Assembly: GCA_020747015.1 (NCBI GenBank)
Contig: JAGTJM010000025.1
Coordinates: 310,001 to 374,000 of the forward strand
Length of the DNA: 64,000 nt
Direction of reading: 5' to 3'
Source: Pyrenochaeta sp. MPI-SDFR-AT-0127
Lineage: Eukaryota; Ascomycota; Dothideomycetes; Pleosporales; Cucurbitariaceae
Shown piece after piece: positions 22,368-34,287 of the stretch. Position 1 is the stretch's first letter, and each line of letters begins with the position of its first letter. The notes beneath the pieces were generated by a model. It ran no database searches, was not told where the DNA came from, and saw only the letters and a program-made list of their open reading frames with translations. The position numbers and the translations under genes are program-made.

Positions 22368-25300
22368 GATGGAAAAGTTCTGGGTGCGAGTCGCCCAAAG
22401 AGAAGTTTAGATGTGAATGCTATGTACAGCTGAGTGACAGCTCAACGGTGGTTAAATCCTAACAGATGGCGAGGCGCATAACTTTGATCGTAGATCATCG
22501 ACAATCAATGTTGCACCAGCTTACAGTCACCATCCTGGTCCACGAGCCTAGCTTTGACTCCATGGCACGCACCCTTTAGAGGTCTTTGGTATGGATAGAC
22601 CTGACTGCAAACCCTTCCTGAATGCTTGTTGGATTCTTGAACTGGGGGAAAAGACGGCAGACGGTTTACAGGCCGCTCTAGCGATCGGTTAGGGAAGTAT
22701 CAGCGGCCACAGTCGTAACGAACCAATCCTAGAAGCTGGTAGCAGTGGCTTTTGTACATGCCTTCCCGTTCCTAGCCAAATCAGGCCATAAATCAGCCTC
22801 TCCATGGCCCCAAAGAAAAAGATAGAGTTTATAAATTCAAAGGGTACATGGACTGGACCGTTCAAGGCCAGTGCAAAAGTAAGGGGCAACCCACGCATTT
22901 GGATCGTCCACATAATCCATCGCTTTCAGCACCCGCATATCCTCTGGCATGGAGGGTATACTTGGGCTTCTGTTGTAGAAATGTTAATTCGTGGTGTTTC
23001 TGTTAATCTTGTTATGCTTTGCTGCGTTGCATGTGAAGGACTGCAATCCGTATTGGTTGCACATTGCAATTTCAATCGCCGATTAAGATCGTATTCTTCT
23101 CGGCAGGAATACTCCGATTCAATTGCATTGGACCGGTGGTTGAAATGGTCACATGAGAGAGTGCGGAGAGCCCTGAAAAGCAGCCGTGGAGGAACTGCCT
23201 AGCGGCGCAGATCAACAACAAGGAGTCATTGCCTTACAAGGACACTCGCGCCGGAATTCGCAACATCCCGTCACGCATGTCAATCAAAACGCCTAGAAAC
23301 GGTGAAACGTCCGCTCTACGTCGGGACAACTTCTACCGCAAATGCGAATTTAAATCGCATTGCCAAATTGTCCATGTACAAATACTTATTTCGATAGAAG
23401 CCACGAGTAATGTGCAGTACGTACACTGGGTTCTGTCACTGCGGGAGCTAACCGGACCCCTAAAAGGGACGAATTCCTGATGCAGTCTTGAATCGCATCA
23501 TTCCCGATATCCAACATTGAGAAGTACAGAGTCCATACAACTGTGTCTCCTGTATTTGACTTTTTAGATGAGATGTCGACAACTTCCCCACTTGATCCCG
23601 TTGAACTGGAGGTGTCTGGTGCTCGTTGAGTTGGTTTCAAGGATCATATCGCAGGGATATCGCTGTTCTAACACACTGCACAACATTGACCCTGATTTGC
23701 TGAAGCTTATCCCCAACGGTTTCAAAACAAAGTCAAGAAGAATGCGTTGTCGCTTTTGGAACCAAAATTTACACATCGCCGGATGTGATATTGCTTTAAG
23801 TTGAGTTTGACTGAAATTTCGATGGCATATTTGCTATATTGATATCACATGTTCTCTAGAACATGCATATTAACCTAATTTTATATCTGAGTAGTGATGG
23901 AGAACGATTAGCGAATGCGCGTAGACATATCAGGGGCCAGTAGATCAGTACGAGATACAGTTTAGTGTGCTGACTGGACCTAGGCGCTCGGTACTTCACT
24001 CTTGACCAAGTCGACAAACCTTGCAGGGAATGGTCAAGTTGGTGCTTGGAAACACATGCAAGCAGACATCCAACTTCCTCTGCTACCCAATTTTTTTTGT
24101 CTTTATACATTTGAAAGTTAACTACCGGTATTCAGGTTCCAGGCCCGAGGGGCACATGTTACCATCTGCGAACCAAAGAGAATCAGGTGCATGAAAAGCA
24201 GGTGCATCCCGCTTAGGCCTGTCGAACGACATCGGTTTTGTTAAATAAAAGCATGGTCTGAGTGCAACTTATTGGCGGAAGTTCTCTTCAACTTGCATGC
24301 AGGGTCGTGTGACCATGGAAGCCACCAGTAGCCTCACTTCATCATTTATGCACAGCGGTCGCTTACAGAGCCGACAGAACCGACATGAAACATACATGCC
24401 GATTGTGCAGGACTTCCTCCATCAAATGCCATTGAACTACAGGTGAAAACGTGTGCAAAGTTGAATATTTAGAGCTTGAGCGTTCGGCGCACGACCAGTG
24501 TACTCTTAACTGCCTCTACATGTCTTCAAGAATGCCCAGTGCAATATGTTTTTGACCTGTCTATTTTACATGTCAGGAATTCCGGCCATCTAGGCATCAC
24601 ACGAACTCGGTATGATGAGCCGAGTGAAATAACTAGAGAGGAGTCCGCCTAATCGTAGGAAGACTTAGCTCTGGGCCACAAGATGGTTGCAGAACAATTG
24701 TCACTTGCGTAGAGGCTCTCTCACAGTAGAACGAAAGTTTGTTAATGAATCAATGTGATGAGCACGTACGTCGATGCATGCACAACAGGTCTTTACGTTG
24801 CGGAGATATCTCTCCGTTCTAACAGGTGCCGACCTTTCCTAGCTCCCGTGAGCATTTACGGACTTCCACGTCAACATACCAATTACGTTCATTTTCGGTC
24901 ATCCATCAGCGAGTCCTCGCTTACTGCAGACTCCAAGTTTAAGTTCGTACGGGACATACGTATAGTTTACTATTGGATACTGCCAAACAACATAAACTCT
25001 ATGCAAGGAACAACCGTATATGGCGCTTGTTTCAAAACGACCAAAGCCGAGGGTCTCGTCAGCAACGCAGTCTCAAGAGGATGGAGGGCAGTGCAACCCG
25101 ATTGGCGCTCAACTTGAGAACAGGTATTGGTCTCCTCGCATGTTGTTCACGTGCTCATGGATGAAGGCCTCTTTCGTTACACGTCCACGATTGTTCCGTG
25201 CTCCGTATAGGCTGACGTTTTGCCTGCATCAATGCATTCTAGAATGTTTCTCGGTTTTACCAGTCACATTCCTCAAGCTGCGGCTGCGGGAGGTCGAGCA

Positions 25301-26721
25301 AGCTCCTGATATCCAAGTCACAAGTAGTGCAACGAAAACCTTCTCTTGACGAGGACAGCTCCGATGCATCCGTTGAAACTGCCCCTTAAACTGAAAACCT
25401 TCCGAGAATTCACATGAAACTGGTATGCGACATAAGACCAGTCGTCGAAGATGTAAACGAAGGCTCCCAATAGATTGCGGACCAAGGGCAAAGTTACCAG
25501 TCTATTGTATTCGATATTCAGCAACCATGAAGCTGGCAAGGGCCGTGGAGGTGCTTAACCTCCGAGAAAAACCGGCTGCGAGGGTCTTGTTAAATCTCCG
25601 GCGCAAGCACATGCTCCCATGCATCGCCCGATCCAGCCCAGCCCCGCACCCACCTTGCCCTTTGCCCCCCAATAGCTCTGCAATCCACAGCTTCATGTAA
25701 CCTTCCGAATAAAGCAACTTCATTTTCGCATGCTTTCCTTACAATTATGTTTGTAGTGTGTTTTGCACATCCATATCACTGGCTCGAACCACTACGGCAT
25801 ACAAGTGACAAGGTCAGAGGAGTCAAAACTCGATAGAGGTGGCGGCAACTTTGGTGTCGAATGCATCCGCACAATTTCAAGATCATGTATTCTCAGGTTG
25901 TGTCTATGACGGCTCGTTCAAATCTCTCAAGGTTGGCGTGGCAGCTTACTATCGTTGTGACATAGAAAACGCAGTTGGACTCCGCCAGCCCCCCTATTCC
26001 AAGTCAGTCCGTCTATCCCATAATGTTCAATGCATCAAACTACCTTAGCAACCCCCTTTTTCAAGTCCTTCAGAAACGTGAATTGAGCATGCGACAAGCT
26101 CTCCATTGTCACCAAGACCAATACCCACTTGATCAGTCGCATTTGTGTGTATAGCTTGGCGGCCGCGCTTGTCTCATCCACGCCCTTCATCTATCTGTAC
26201 ATCACGCCTTTCGCACAATGTTTGACAAGTATGTCAAAAGTTACCGCATTCGGCAGTTTTCATCGCTCTTTGTACTGCAAAGCGATGAAGATGTACACAT
26301 GGAATGAAGTGGTGTTGTTCTCAACATGTCTCTTGTACGCCCTTCGCGTGACACGACGAACGCCCCTCGCCCTTTGACCATCACGCCCTTCGTAGTGCCG
26401 TAATCTATGTCTGTTTGCAAAGTTTCCTGATGAAGTAACTTCAATTCTGTAGATGAGCGGAGATGATTTAGCAGGAAAGGCGATGTAATATCGAAGATAG
26501 CAAGTAGGTAAAAGATGCTGTTGATGCTCTTCAAGTATCTACCTCTCTACCGCAAGCATATGCAACAGCGCCTTGATGCAAATGCAGGTACGCTACACAC
26601 TTATGACTAGTAACACAAGATTGAATCTGTATGATTTCACATGCTGCCCCAATACTCAAAAAGCTCTTAGGCCTACGCCTTCGGTATTCACACTCTTTTC
26701 TTGCGGTGCCATGTCGTCTTC
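22368..26721. other. 4.35-kb gene-poor stretch
   Basis: No gene is supported. All open frames are short and without domains on either strand. A near-perfect 18-base inverted repeat lies at 23848-23865. The sequence is A/T-richer than the gene blocks on either side. No transposon proteins or terminal repeats were recognised. The left end includes the promoter of the receptor-like gene. Confidence 0.5.
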
Positions 26722-29700
26722 TCACCCCTCTCCGACCATGCCTTCTCTTTCTCGACAAACTACACAGCCGCGCCCAATGGCACTCTTGATAACATGTGCA
26801 TGCGCGACCTTTGCACCAACGCTCCTACTCCAGCGGCCTCCACCATCTGTCGCATCATCTGCGAGCGTTTGCTGCAAAGTGGCCGCCACGCTGGCGCTCG
26901 CGCTGGTCTTCGGCAGCAGACAGCTCAAATGGAAGACATGGCCGCAAGCAAAGCCAACAAGTGTGTCGCGGGAAAGTGGCAGCGGCCCATCGACGATGTC
27001 CTCCTCTTCGGCTGTGGGTAAAGTGAAGGGACGGTGGCAACCTGTGCAATGACCTGGTGGTGCCTCGCCTTCTGGATCTGTGCGAGGTGTGGGATCGAGC
27101 TGTGGAGCATTCGTTGTTGATGAGACTGCGGTTGTTTTGTTATCAGCCTGCGCAGTCACTCTAGCTGTTAACACGGGATTCACGCTTTTGGGTTCGACAT
27201 CGATCTTTTTCCCGTTGCTGTGATTGTGTTTCTCGTGGCCTGGAGTAACATCGTCACAGGGCTCGACTTGGAACTTGACTCCTCGTTTCTGCCCTGCGCG
27301 AAGAGTATCCATCCCTGCTGCTACCTCACCACGCAGTACTCTGGCCACACCTTCCGAGATTGAATATTGGATTTCGTATTCACGGACCATTCGGCCAATA
27401 CCATCTCTCAGACCTTCAATTTCGAGGCCCTCGGGGATGCGACGTACGAGCTTGATGGGATCGATGGCTGTTCCGACTTCTTCTAGCAAACCGCGAATGA
27501 AATGTGGTTTGTCCATAGAGTACTGGAGAAGATCGTTCCAGAGATCAGGATCGTCCTGTTCCTTGGCGAAGGAAATAGCGAAGCTGACATCGGAGAGCTT
27601 TTCGATAATGAGATACAGGGCACGCTTTGTCTGACCTGTTTTCGAGAGTATATGTCTACGATGTGTGAGTCTCCTTTCTTTTGAACTAAGACCTTGATTA
27701 CTTACACAAGCTCCGGGATATACTCCCTCCGCTCACACTCAGCTGTTGCTTTGCTCAAGTCATAACTTTGCGACTTGCGTAGGTATTCCATCAAGAGCGG
27801 GCGGTCGTAATCGGCAAATAACTCGACCATAAGATCGGCGAACTCTTCTGCCACAATCTTGCCATCCGCAGCGAGGCGATCTTCAGCTACGCGCTCTTTT
27901 GCTGTTTTGGCTTTACGTTCGTGCATTTCCGGCTTCCAAAGTCGTCGAAGGTAAAAGAACAAGAATGGTCTGAAAAATTCTTCCTTCCCACTCAGTTGGC
28001 TTACCACGTCGTTTGCAGGTATTGTACCACGGCAACCCTCCTCAACCAGCACATTAGTCGCCTCCGTTGAAGCTTCTTCCAGTTCCGATAATGTTGCAGA
28101 CTTGATTTGCTCTTTCGAAACTCCCATCAAGATGAAGCCAGGGATATCGTCTCGTACAGCTTCAACAAGATGGAAATCGCGGATGAGAGTCATCGCAGCA
28201 TCCGCGTTCTGTAGACGAATGTAACATCTCAGAGCTTCTCTTTGTCGGCCGCTGGCGAGGTACAGCTTTGCAAGACCATCTTGTAATATCCTCCAATCAC
28301 GACCTTGCTCATTTCCCTCAATGGAGTCTTCAGTAACATCACCAACGGACAGCTTGCTCTTGATCGCCTCGATTACGCTGTTGATGTCGAATAAATCCGG
28401 GTCCCAGTCTTCCAGTAAATGCTTGAAACGTATTCGATCATGGATAATGTAATGACCAAGAACAACTTCGTATACCATCGATGCCAGTGGTGGTAGCATT
28501 GGCTTCGTAGGAATGTATGGGGAAATTTCATTGAAATGGTTCGTCTGGGCGAACTTCCAGACCCAGTGTTCCCACCGTGCGGAGGTACCAAGTACACGCC
28601 CAGCCACCTTACCTGCCTGTTTCCAGTCGCCAGCATTAACCAGCTGCTGTACCCACAGGTCGCCAATGCGGCGTTTCTCTTTCTCTACTGCCGAGTTTTG
28701 GTTTGCCTTGGTAGCAGACAGAGTAGTTTGAGATTCGCCATCGTCTGCGAAGAACTCGTGTAGGCTTCCTTGAGTCTTCATGGGAGTGCCGGCTGGGGAA
28801 GCTTCCGAAGGCAACTGAGAGTTCGACGTTATGATCTCAGGGTGATCTTCCAATAGTTCCCAAGCGTCCTTGTAGTTTTCGTGTTCTAATTCCCAATTGA
28901 AATGATCTGAAAGTTCCCGTTTGATAGCCAAAACACAATCGTAGGGGCTATGTATGAAGACTTTGAGGCCGGGGTTCGCGGCATTTGGATGCAGTTGCAC
29001 TTGCCTCTTACTAGACACTGATGTCGAAGTATTACCGGCACTTGCTGAAGACATGGATGGTGCTCTCGATGGCGTCTTTGCTTCGGAGCTAAAGGGAGCG
29101 TTGATGACGCTGGCTCCAGTGCTGAAAATTCGTGCTGCGCCAGCTCCAACGTCCCAGATACCGCCTCCGATAGCCTCCAGTGCGCTTCTCTGGGCCGGTG
29201 TCATCGTCTTTGGGTGTGGTACGTACAGTGTTCCCAGATGATAGTCAGCAGCCGAGAGGGTTTCAAATCTGCTCACTGTCAAGGAATCAACCTCGACCTC
29301 ATCCGATGTTGCAGCATCTATGAGCTTGAGCTCGGGTTGAAGTCCGTTTGTACGTCTATGCATGCCACGCCGGGGGGTTGTGTCGATTGCGGCAATGGGA
29401 TTGTCGTCATCATCGCGTGTCCGATATGCAAGAACAAGAAGTAAGGAAGGGGTATAGAGCGAAATACCAGAAACAATACAATCGTCGAAACGAAGGCTAG
29501 CGGCTCGTTAGCATAAGAAAACCAGAATAGTTATAGAGGGCATACAAATGAACGACCTCGGCAGTCCCAACCGACCTCTCACCCACATCTCTGCCAACTC
29601 CAGCCCCACCCGGCTGCACATGAACAATCCAAGCAGCATCACCCCATCCTATTATTAATTTTTCAATCTTTTTCTTCTTGTTGCTTTTAGTGTGCTGGTG

Positions 29701-31116
29701 TAACCGATGATGTGGTAATGTGGCTTCGGCCTTATTTGGAGCTTGGTGGCTATTCAAGCTTAAAATTGCATCATCATCAGACTCGAGTGACCGGTCATCA
29801 ACCCACTCCATACGAGCTTTCCATACACCGGCCATCTCTTGCCATGCACGGCGATTTGGTTTATCGATAAATCCAATCCGTTTCCATGCAGATTCCGAGT
29901 CTGCGCCATCTAGATGGAGATTTGTTCGCATAATCCGAATGCCGTGTTCGTTCGACCAAGCTACGAATTTCCCGGTGAGCGACCATTTAATGGCACTGAT
30001 AGTACCTTCTCCAGAGTGCAGGATGGTGTCCTTGCCTCCATGGCCACCAAGACCGATTGCGCCAAGCCATCCCTGTGCCGTTTGTGATGCTGAACTGGTG
30101 TTCGCATTTGATCGCACCCCTGTCTGTCCGCCTGTAGTAAGAATCAACTCCCCTGCCAAGCCTCCAGAGAGATACGAGCGATCATTCTTGTAGTCAGGCG
30201 ACAGAGCTACCGCCTGTATAGGGCGCCCAAAGTTTCGCAGTGTGACGTCCTTGGGGTCTACCAATGAGGATACGCAAACGTGCCCGTCTATTGACGACGA
30301 TCCTATGTATATTTGATTTGAGGGGATCGAGGGTACTTGGGCCTGGCGGGGCGTGCGTGGAGACGATGTATGGCCTGTTTGTGAAGCTGCCTGTCGAGAT
30401 GGAGCATCTGGCTGATCCGTCGACTTGATGGCTGAGGGTGACTGTATGAAAGGCTGTGAAACTAGTAAAGGCGACACTGATAGAGACGTCACAGAGGCAG
30501 ACGGGTGTGCATTGTAGGTGCGGAGCGTTTGGAACGAGGGAATGCTTAGGGTGTTCTGTTGAAGTCAGTAATGCATCGAACCAAGCTGAGAAGCTCTGGA
30601 GAGACTCGCAATGTTGCCATTATGCGTGCCTATAATCTATATAGAACTTAGCGTACGTTCTGCTACGTGTGACGGCTCCAAGACCAAGAGCTAGAACTAT
30701 GACTATACCATTTTGTCCCCCGCGACCATGAACGTGCTTGTCGCGTCGCCATTGCGATAGATCGGACCCAAGTTACTTGTCAGACGGCTGTACTTTAGCT
30801 TTGGCTCTTCCTCTGCTTCGTCCTCCTCTTCCTCATCTCCATCAGAGTCCTGTTCTACGTTGTCCTTCCCATTGCTAGCTACCTGTTCGAGGCGCGACTG
30901 GTCGCGCACCGGCGTTCGCGGCTCGTCTTCTGTATTTTCCGCAGCCATGCTAGCGGCATGAGCTGCGGTCGGCGTACTGGGATCCTGCGAAGCTCCGGCG
31001 CGGTTGAGGTGTGAAGCTTCGAGGTGACCGATGCCCTGTCCGTCTAGCCGATGATGCGGGCCAAGACCGATGCCCGCGGTCGTGCATGAATCTAGCTCCC
31101 TGCAATGCTCCGCCAT
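26722..31116 (-). CDS. vps41: Vps41, HOPS vacuolar tethering complex subunit
   Basis: Five exons on the minus strand, 31116-30709, 30636-30610, 30555-29546, 29496-27706 and 27655-26722, give 1389 residues in closed phase. The order is an acidic N-terminal leader (EEEEDEAEEE near residue 110), then YSRLTSNLGPIY, FMVAGDKM and IIGTHNGNI, which open a WD40-like propeller of about 350 residues. Next comes DDCIVSGISLYTPSLLVL, then helical clathrin-heavy-chain-like repeats (LYLASGRQREALRCYIRL, LSKTGQTKRALYLIIEKL, DKPHFIRGLL). A RING-H2-like end follows (GHCTGCH, CGHVFHLSC, GCVVCRE, about residues 1281-1385). Vps41 links Rab7/Ypt7 and AP-3 vesicles to vacuole fusion. Exon 2 is only 27 nt, and its 5' splice site reads GCGAGT (GC-AG intron). 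The start lies 70 bp from the start of the divergent RMND1-like gene. Confidence 0.93.
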
Positions 31117-31186
31117 TTTTTGACTTGGGCTGTTTTCTTCAGTCACTCTTTGCTTGAATTATGTTCCAACTCCAGCTGAGCTGGCG
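31117..31186. promoter_or_regulatory. 70-bp shared divergent promoter of vps41 and the RMND1-like gene
   Basis: The two start codons face away from each other with only 70 bases between them. Both untranslated leaders and the core promoter must therefore share or overlap this space, or transcription starts inside the neighbouring gene. No TATA-like element was seen. Confidence 0.6.
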
Positions 31187-32536
31187 ATGATTTTTCTCCG
31201 CTCCTGCACGCTCAATGCTTTGACGACGGGTCGTGCGCCCATCGCGCAGAGGCGACTTTTGCCATCAGTAGTTCGATCGTTTGCGTCGACCAATACACCG
31301 TGGAGAAAGATAGACTTCACCCAGAAGCAAGAGGAGGCCAGTCCAAAAGATGATGCAAGCAAGGAAAGCTTCAAGGCTGCTCTTAAAGGGGCTCGAAAGG
31401 CCTCTGGCAAGACGTCGTCGCTACGAAGTGTAGCTGTTGAGGCGCAGAGGTCCAGAGCCTTCGTAAAGTCACGAGGCAGGACGCGCTTTATAGATCCAGA
31501 TGCCGACACCAAGACTGTCACGGCTTACTGTGCTGCCGAGACGTACAGCATCTCATCTGCGGCTCAACTTGTAAAGGCTCAAGGCTACGAACTTGATCCC
31601 CATCAAACAGGACTATACCCGCAAGTCATACATGTGCAGACTAGCGATAGGCCATCCGAAGTCAAGGATTATCAACAAGGCGACATTTTCATTTTCCCAT
31701 CTGGAACGGTGGTGACATGGAATGTCCGAGAAAGAGAGGCTTTAAAGCTGGTAAACCAAGTGCTACCGGCCGCAGCAGAAGGATCTCACCTTGATCTTCT
31801 TGAGACAGAAGATCTAGATTATTTAGAAGATCCAAGCAAAGAAACTAGCGAAGTAGTCGGCGATACGATAGTCTTGGGTACAAAAGCCGAACCCAATTCC
31901 GACGCACCAAAGGATGTTGGCCTAGATGGCAGCGAACAACGCCACGAAGTAGACACCATCCTCGCCAAGATCGCCTTCTCCTCCGGCCTTGCGCGGAGCA
32001 CCAAGCTCGCTGTCCTCGAAACTCTCTTGTCAAACTATCAGCATTCTACGCGGGAGATTCCAACCATGCTCGCCTCTAGCAAAACACACTCGACGCTAGC
32101 AAAGCGGCGTACGCTTTTCACGCGCTCCTTCATTCTGCGGAAGACGGGAGAACTATTGTCGATTCGCGCACAGTTGAACCTGTACAGTGAGCTTACGGAC
32201 AGCATGCCAGACATATTTTGGGACAGCCGGCATGAATTGGGTCTGGGCGAGTATTACGATCAAGTTGGTCGTGCTCTTGACGTTGGTGTACGGATCAAGG
32301 TTCTGAACGAGAAGATTGGGTTCGCACAGGAGATCGCTAGTGTGTTGAGGGAGCAATTAAGTGAGAAGCATGGATTGAGGCTCGAATGGGCGATAATAGC
32401 CTTGATCGCAGTAGAAGTTGTCCTGGAATTCTATCGCCATTGGACTGAGCGCAAGGAGAGAGATGACCCAGCGAGCACGGAGGCATTGTTCAGACGCTAC
32501 TTACTGAAGCTGGCTGAGGAGAAGCAGCAGGCGTAG
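31187..32536 (+). CDS. RMND1/Rmd1-family mitochondrial protein (DUF155)
   Basis: Single exon, 449 residues. The ATG at 31187 gives MIFLRSCTLNALTTGRAP and an Arg-rich, acid-poor leader to about residue 45, typical of mitochondrial import. Residues ~115-400 fit the DUF155/RMND1 domain: TAYCAAETYSISSAAQLV, GDIFIFPSGTVVTWNV, LARSTKLAVLE, FILRKTGELLSIRAQLNL, DIFWD, and YYDQVGRALDVGVRIKVLNE. A membrane segment (WAIIALIAVEVVLEF) follows near residue 400. This domain followed by a C-terminal helix is the family layout. Human RMND1 is an inner-membrane protein needed for mitochondrial translation. Yeast relatives (Rmd1, Rmd8) are less well defined, so mitochondrial translation support is inference. 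The gene is divergent from vps41 and convergent with NUO40, with 180 bp between stops. Confidence 0.88.
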   Translation: MIFLRSCTLNALTTGRAPIAQRRLLPSVVRSFASTNTPWRKIDFTQKQEEASPKDDASKESFKAALKGARKASGKTSSLRSVAVEAQRSRAFVKSRGRTRFIDPDADTKTVTAYCAAETYSISSAAQLVKAQGYELDPHQTGLYPQVIHVQTSDRPSEVKDYQQGDIFIFPSGTVVTWNVREREALKLVNQVLPAAAEGSHLDLLETEDLDYLEDPSKETSEVVGDTIVLGTKAEPNSDAPKDVGLDGSEQRHEVDTILAKIAFSSGLARSTKLAVLETLLSNYQHSTREIPTMLASSKTHSTLAKRRTLFTRSFILRKTGELLSIRAQLNLYSELTDSMPDIFWDSRHELGLGEYYDQVGRALDVGVRIKVLNEKIGFAQEIASVLREQLSEKHGLRLEWAIIALIAVEVVLEFYRHWTERKERDDPASTEALFRRYLLKLAEEKQQA

Positions 32537-32716
32537 AAGTAGCAAATGAGTTTGCTTTTTAGACATGATACCCCACTTATAGATTGGATCCTTCGAGTAA
32601 GACTTTTAGTTGCACACAAACGAAAGATACTTGGTTCTACAGACGATTCCTGCCCGAAGTAAGAGCAAAGATATTTACAAAGCAGTTGATCCTCTCCTTA
32701 CTTGTCCAAACCAAGT

Positions 32717-34037
32717 CTATTGGTCATCAAGGACGTGCAGATACTTCTTCTCCTCCCGCTTCTCCTTCTCCGACATGGGCGGCAAATCATAGTACGACGA
32801 ACTTCGGTATCCCTTCAAGTACTCGTATGTCATGCTCTTCAACTCCACAGGCTCGATGTCCAGATCCGCAAAGGTTTTCGCGGTCTTGTCAATAGTCTGG
32901 TCAATGAATTCCCTCTCAACCTCATCAGCGGAGTGGATTGGCCACCAGAGGAGTTTGTTCGCGTAGTGTGCGACAGGCTTCATGACACGCTTGGGAATAT
33001 TGACGTGACGGCGCTTCTTCATGGCTTCCTTCTCAACTAGCTCGTTGATCTCGGCCATCGAGTACTCTGTTGGACCGTAAAGCTCGTATGTTTCGGCAGC
33101 CGTAGTATCGTCGTACAGCATCTTCTCGAGAGCCATGCCAACGTCAATGGCGTGAACGGGCCGAGAACGCTCTTGTAGCCAATTGGAGGTGATGACGTTT
33201 GAGGGAGAAGCAAGGCGGTGGAGGAGACGGTCTTCGAAGCCGAACATGGGCGCTGGCCGGACTATGGTAGTTTCTGGGTAGATGGAGCGCGCAACTTGCT
33301 CGCCCTTGGCCTTGGTGCGGTAGAACTCAGATGGTGAGTCGAGCTGAGCACTGTGCGAAGACACCTGCACAAAGCGGTCAATGTCGTATTTAGCGACAGC
33401 TTCGACAATGCGCTCAGTGCCCTCGACATGGACGTCCTCCAAGTCGAAGTTCTTGGTGGGGTAGTCGCGACCAATAAGATTGTAGACAATGTCAGAATGT
33501 CGAACACTTTCCTCGATGGACGCGGTGTTTCGGAGATCCATTTCGATGAAAATGACTCTGCCCAGATCTCCAGTGACCTTCAAGTGGCGCTTTGCCATCT
33601 CCTCTCGGAAGGGGACAATGACTGTGCATCCTGACCGGGCTGTTTCCTTCCGTTAGCAGCATATCCGCGCATCCAATGCCATGTCTACGCACCCAATCTG
33701 TTCACGATATATCGCCCCAAGAATCCAGTAGCCCCGAAGACGGTCGCAGTATATCCTGTAGCATTGTGTGAGCGGGTTCTCATCTGCGCAGGTATGGGCT
33801 ACTGCGTACCTCCGAGAGAGGATCGTCCGCCAGAGACAGTCAAAATAGGCTTTCCAGTCCTGAATACGTCTTAGCGATTGATTTGCGGTGCAAATGCCGT
33901 CCATCGTACCTAGTGATCCTGACATCCGAGTTCATCTGTTGCCGACATACTGAGGTCGAGAACTTCGCAATGCGCGTCGAGGGCAATGGAGCCCGCAACG
34001 CCGCTCCAGAGCGAGCACATCGGAGTGGCAGGGCCAT
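32717..34037 (-). CDS. nuo40: NADH:ubiquinone oxidoreductase 40-kDa subunit (NDUFA9 homologue), complex I
   Basis: Four exons on the minus strand, 34037-33910, 33859-33810, 33755-33693 and 33639-32717, give 387 residues. The N-terminal leader MALPLRCARSGAAL with FSTSVCR suits mitochondrial import and cleavage. Residues ~50-130 form a Rossmann nucleotide-binding start, with GATGFLGRY carrying Gly67, Gly70 and Gly73, as in atypical short-chain dehydrogenases. Next are VIVPFREE, DLRNTASIEESVRHSDIVYN, LIGRDYPTKNFDLEDVHVEG and FVQVSSHSA, characteristic of the 39/40-kDa accessory subunit. This subunit binds NADPH and stabilises the hinge between the matrix and membrane arms. The length matches fungal orthologues. 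Two small exons of 50 and 63 nt are notable. The gene is divergent from the proteasome gene rpn9, with 250 bp between starts. Confidence 0.95.
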
Positions 34038-34287
34038 GGTTGCGGCGTTCAATGGCTGGGGGTTGGGTTCGTTCGCAGCTTTGCGAGGTAGCTTGGATGA
34101 ATGGACGTCGGTGGTTGATGTTCTTGGCAGCTACGCTAGTTGTAGCTCTTCCGCCGCAACGCCATCACTTGCAACGCATCCCGCACTCGCAAACACGCAC
34201 GTCTTGCTCATTTCCCCACCCCCACCACTCTCCACGTCAGCCAAATCCTGTCTATACCTACTTTTGCACCAATAGTAATCTACAAAC
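34038..34287. promoter_or_regulatory. 250-bp divergent promoter of nuo40 and rpn9
   Basis: The two start codons are 250 bases apart. The rpn9-proximal part is C-rich (ccccacccccaccactctcc near 34215-34235) and contains caccaatag just before the ATG. No known proteasome-gene control element was recognised. Confidence 0.55.

Noticed and set aside
22804..23202. 132-codon plus-strand frame starting MAPKKK
   Set aside because: The start looks attractive, but the rest has no domain, membrane layout or continuation by splicing.
25745..25800. tRNA-like B-box (ggttcgagcc) on the minus strand
   Set aside because: The flanking bases do not form a T-stem and no matching A-box or acceptor stem is present.
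26573..27052. 159-codon plus-strand frame
   Set aside because: Mostly antisense to the RING-like end of vps41, and its composition follows from that gene.
31819..32356. Short minus-strand frames
   Set aside because: Antisense to the intact RMND1-like gene.
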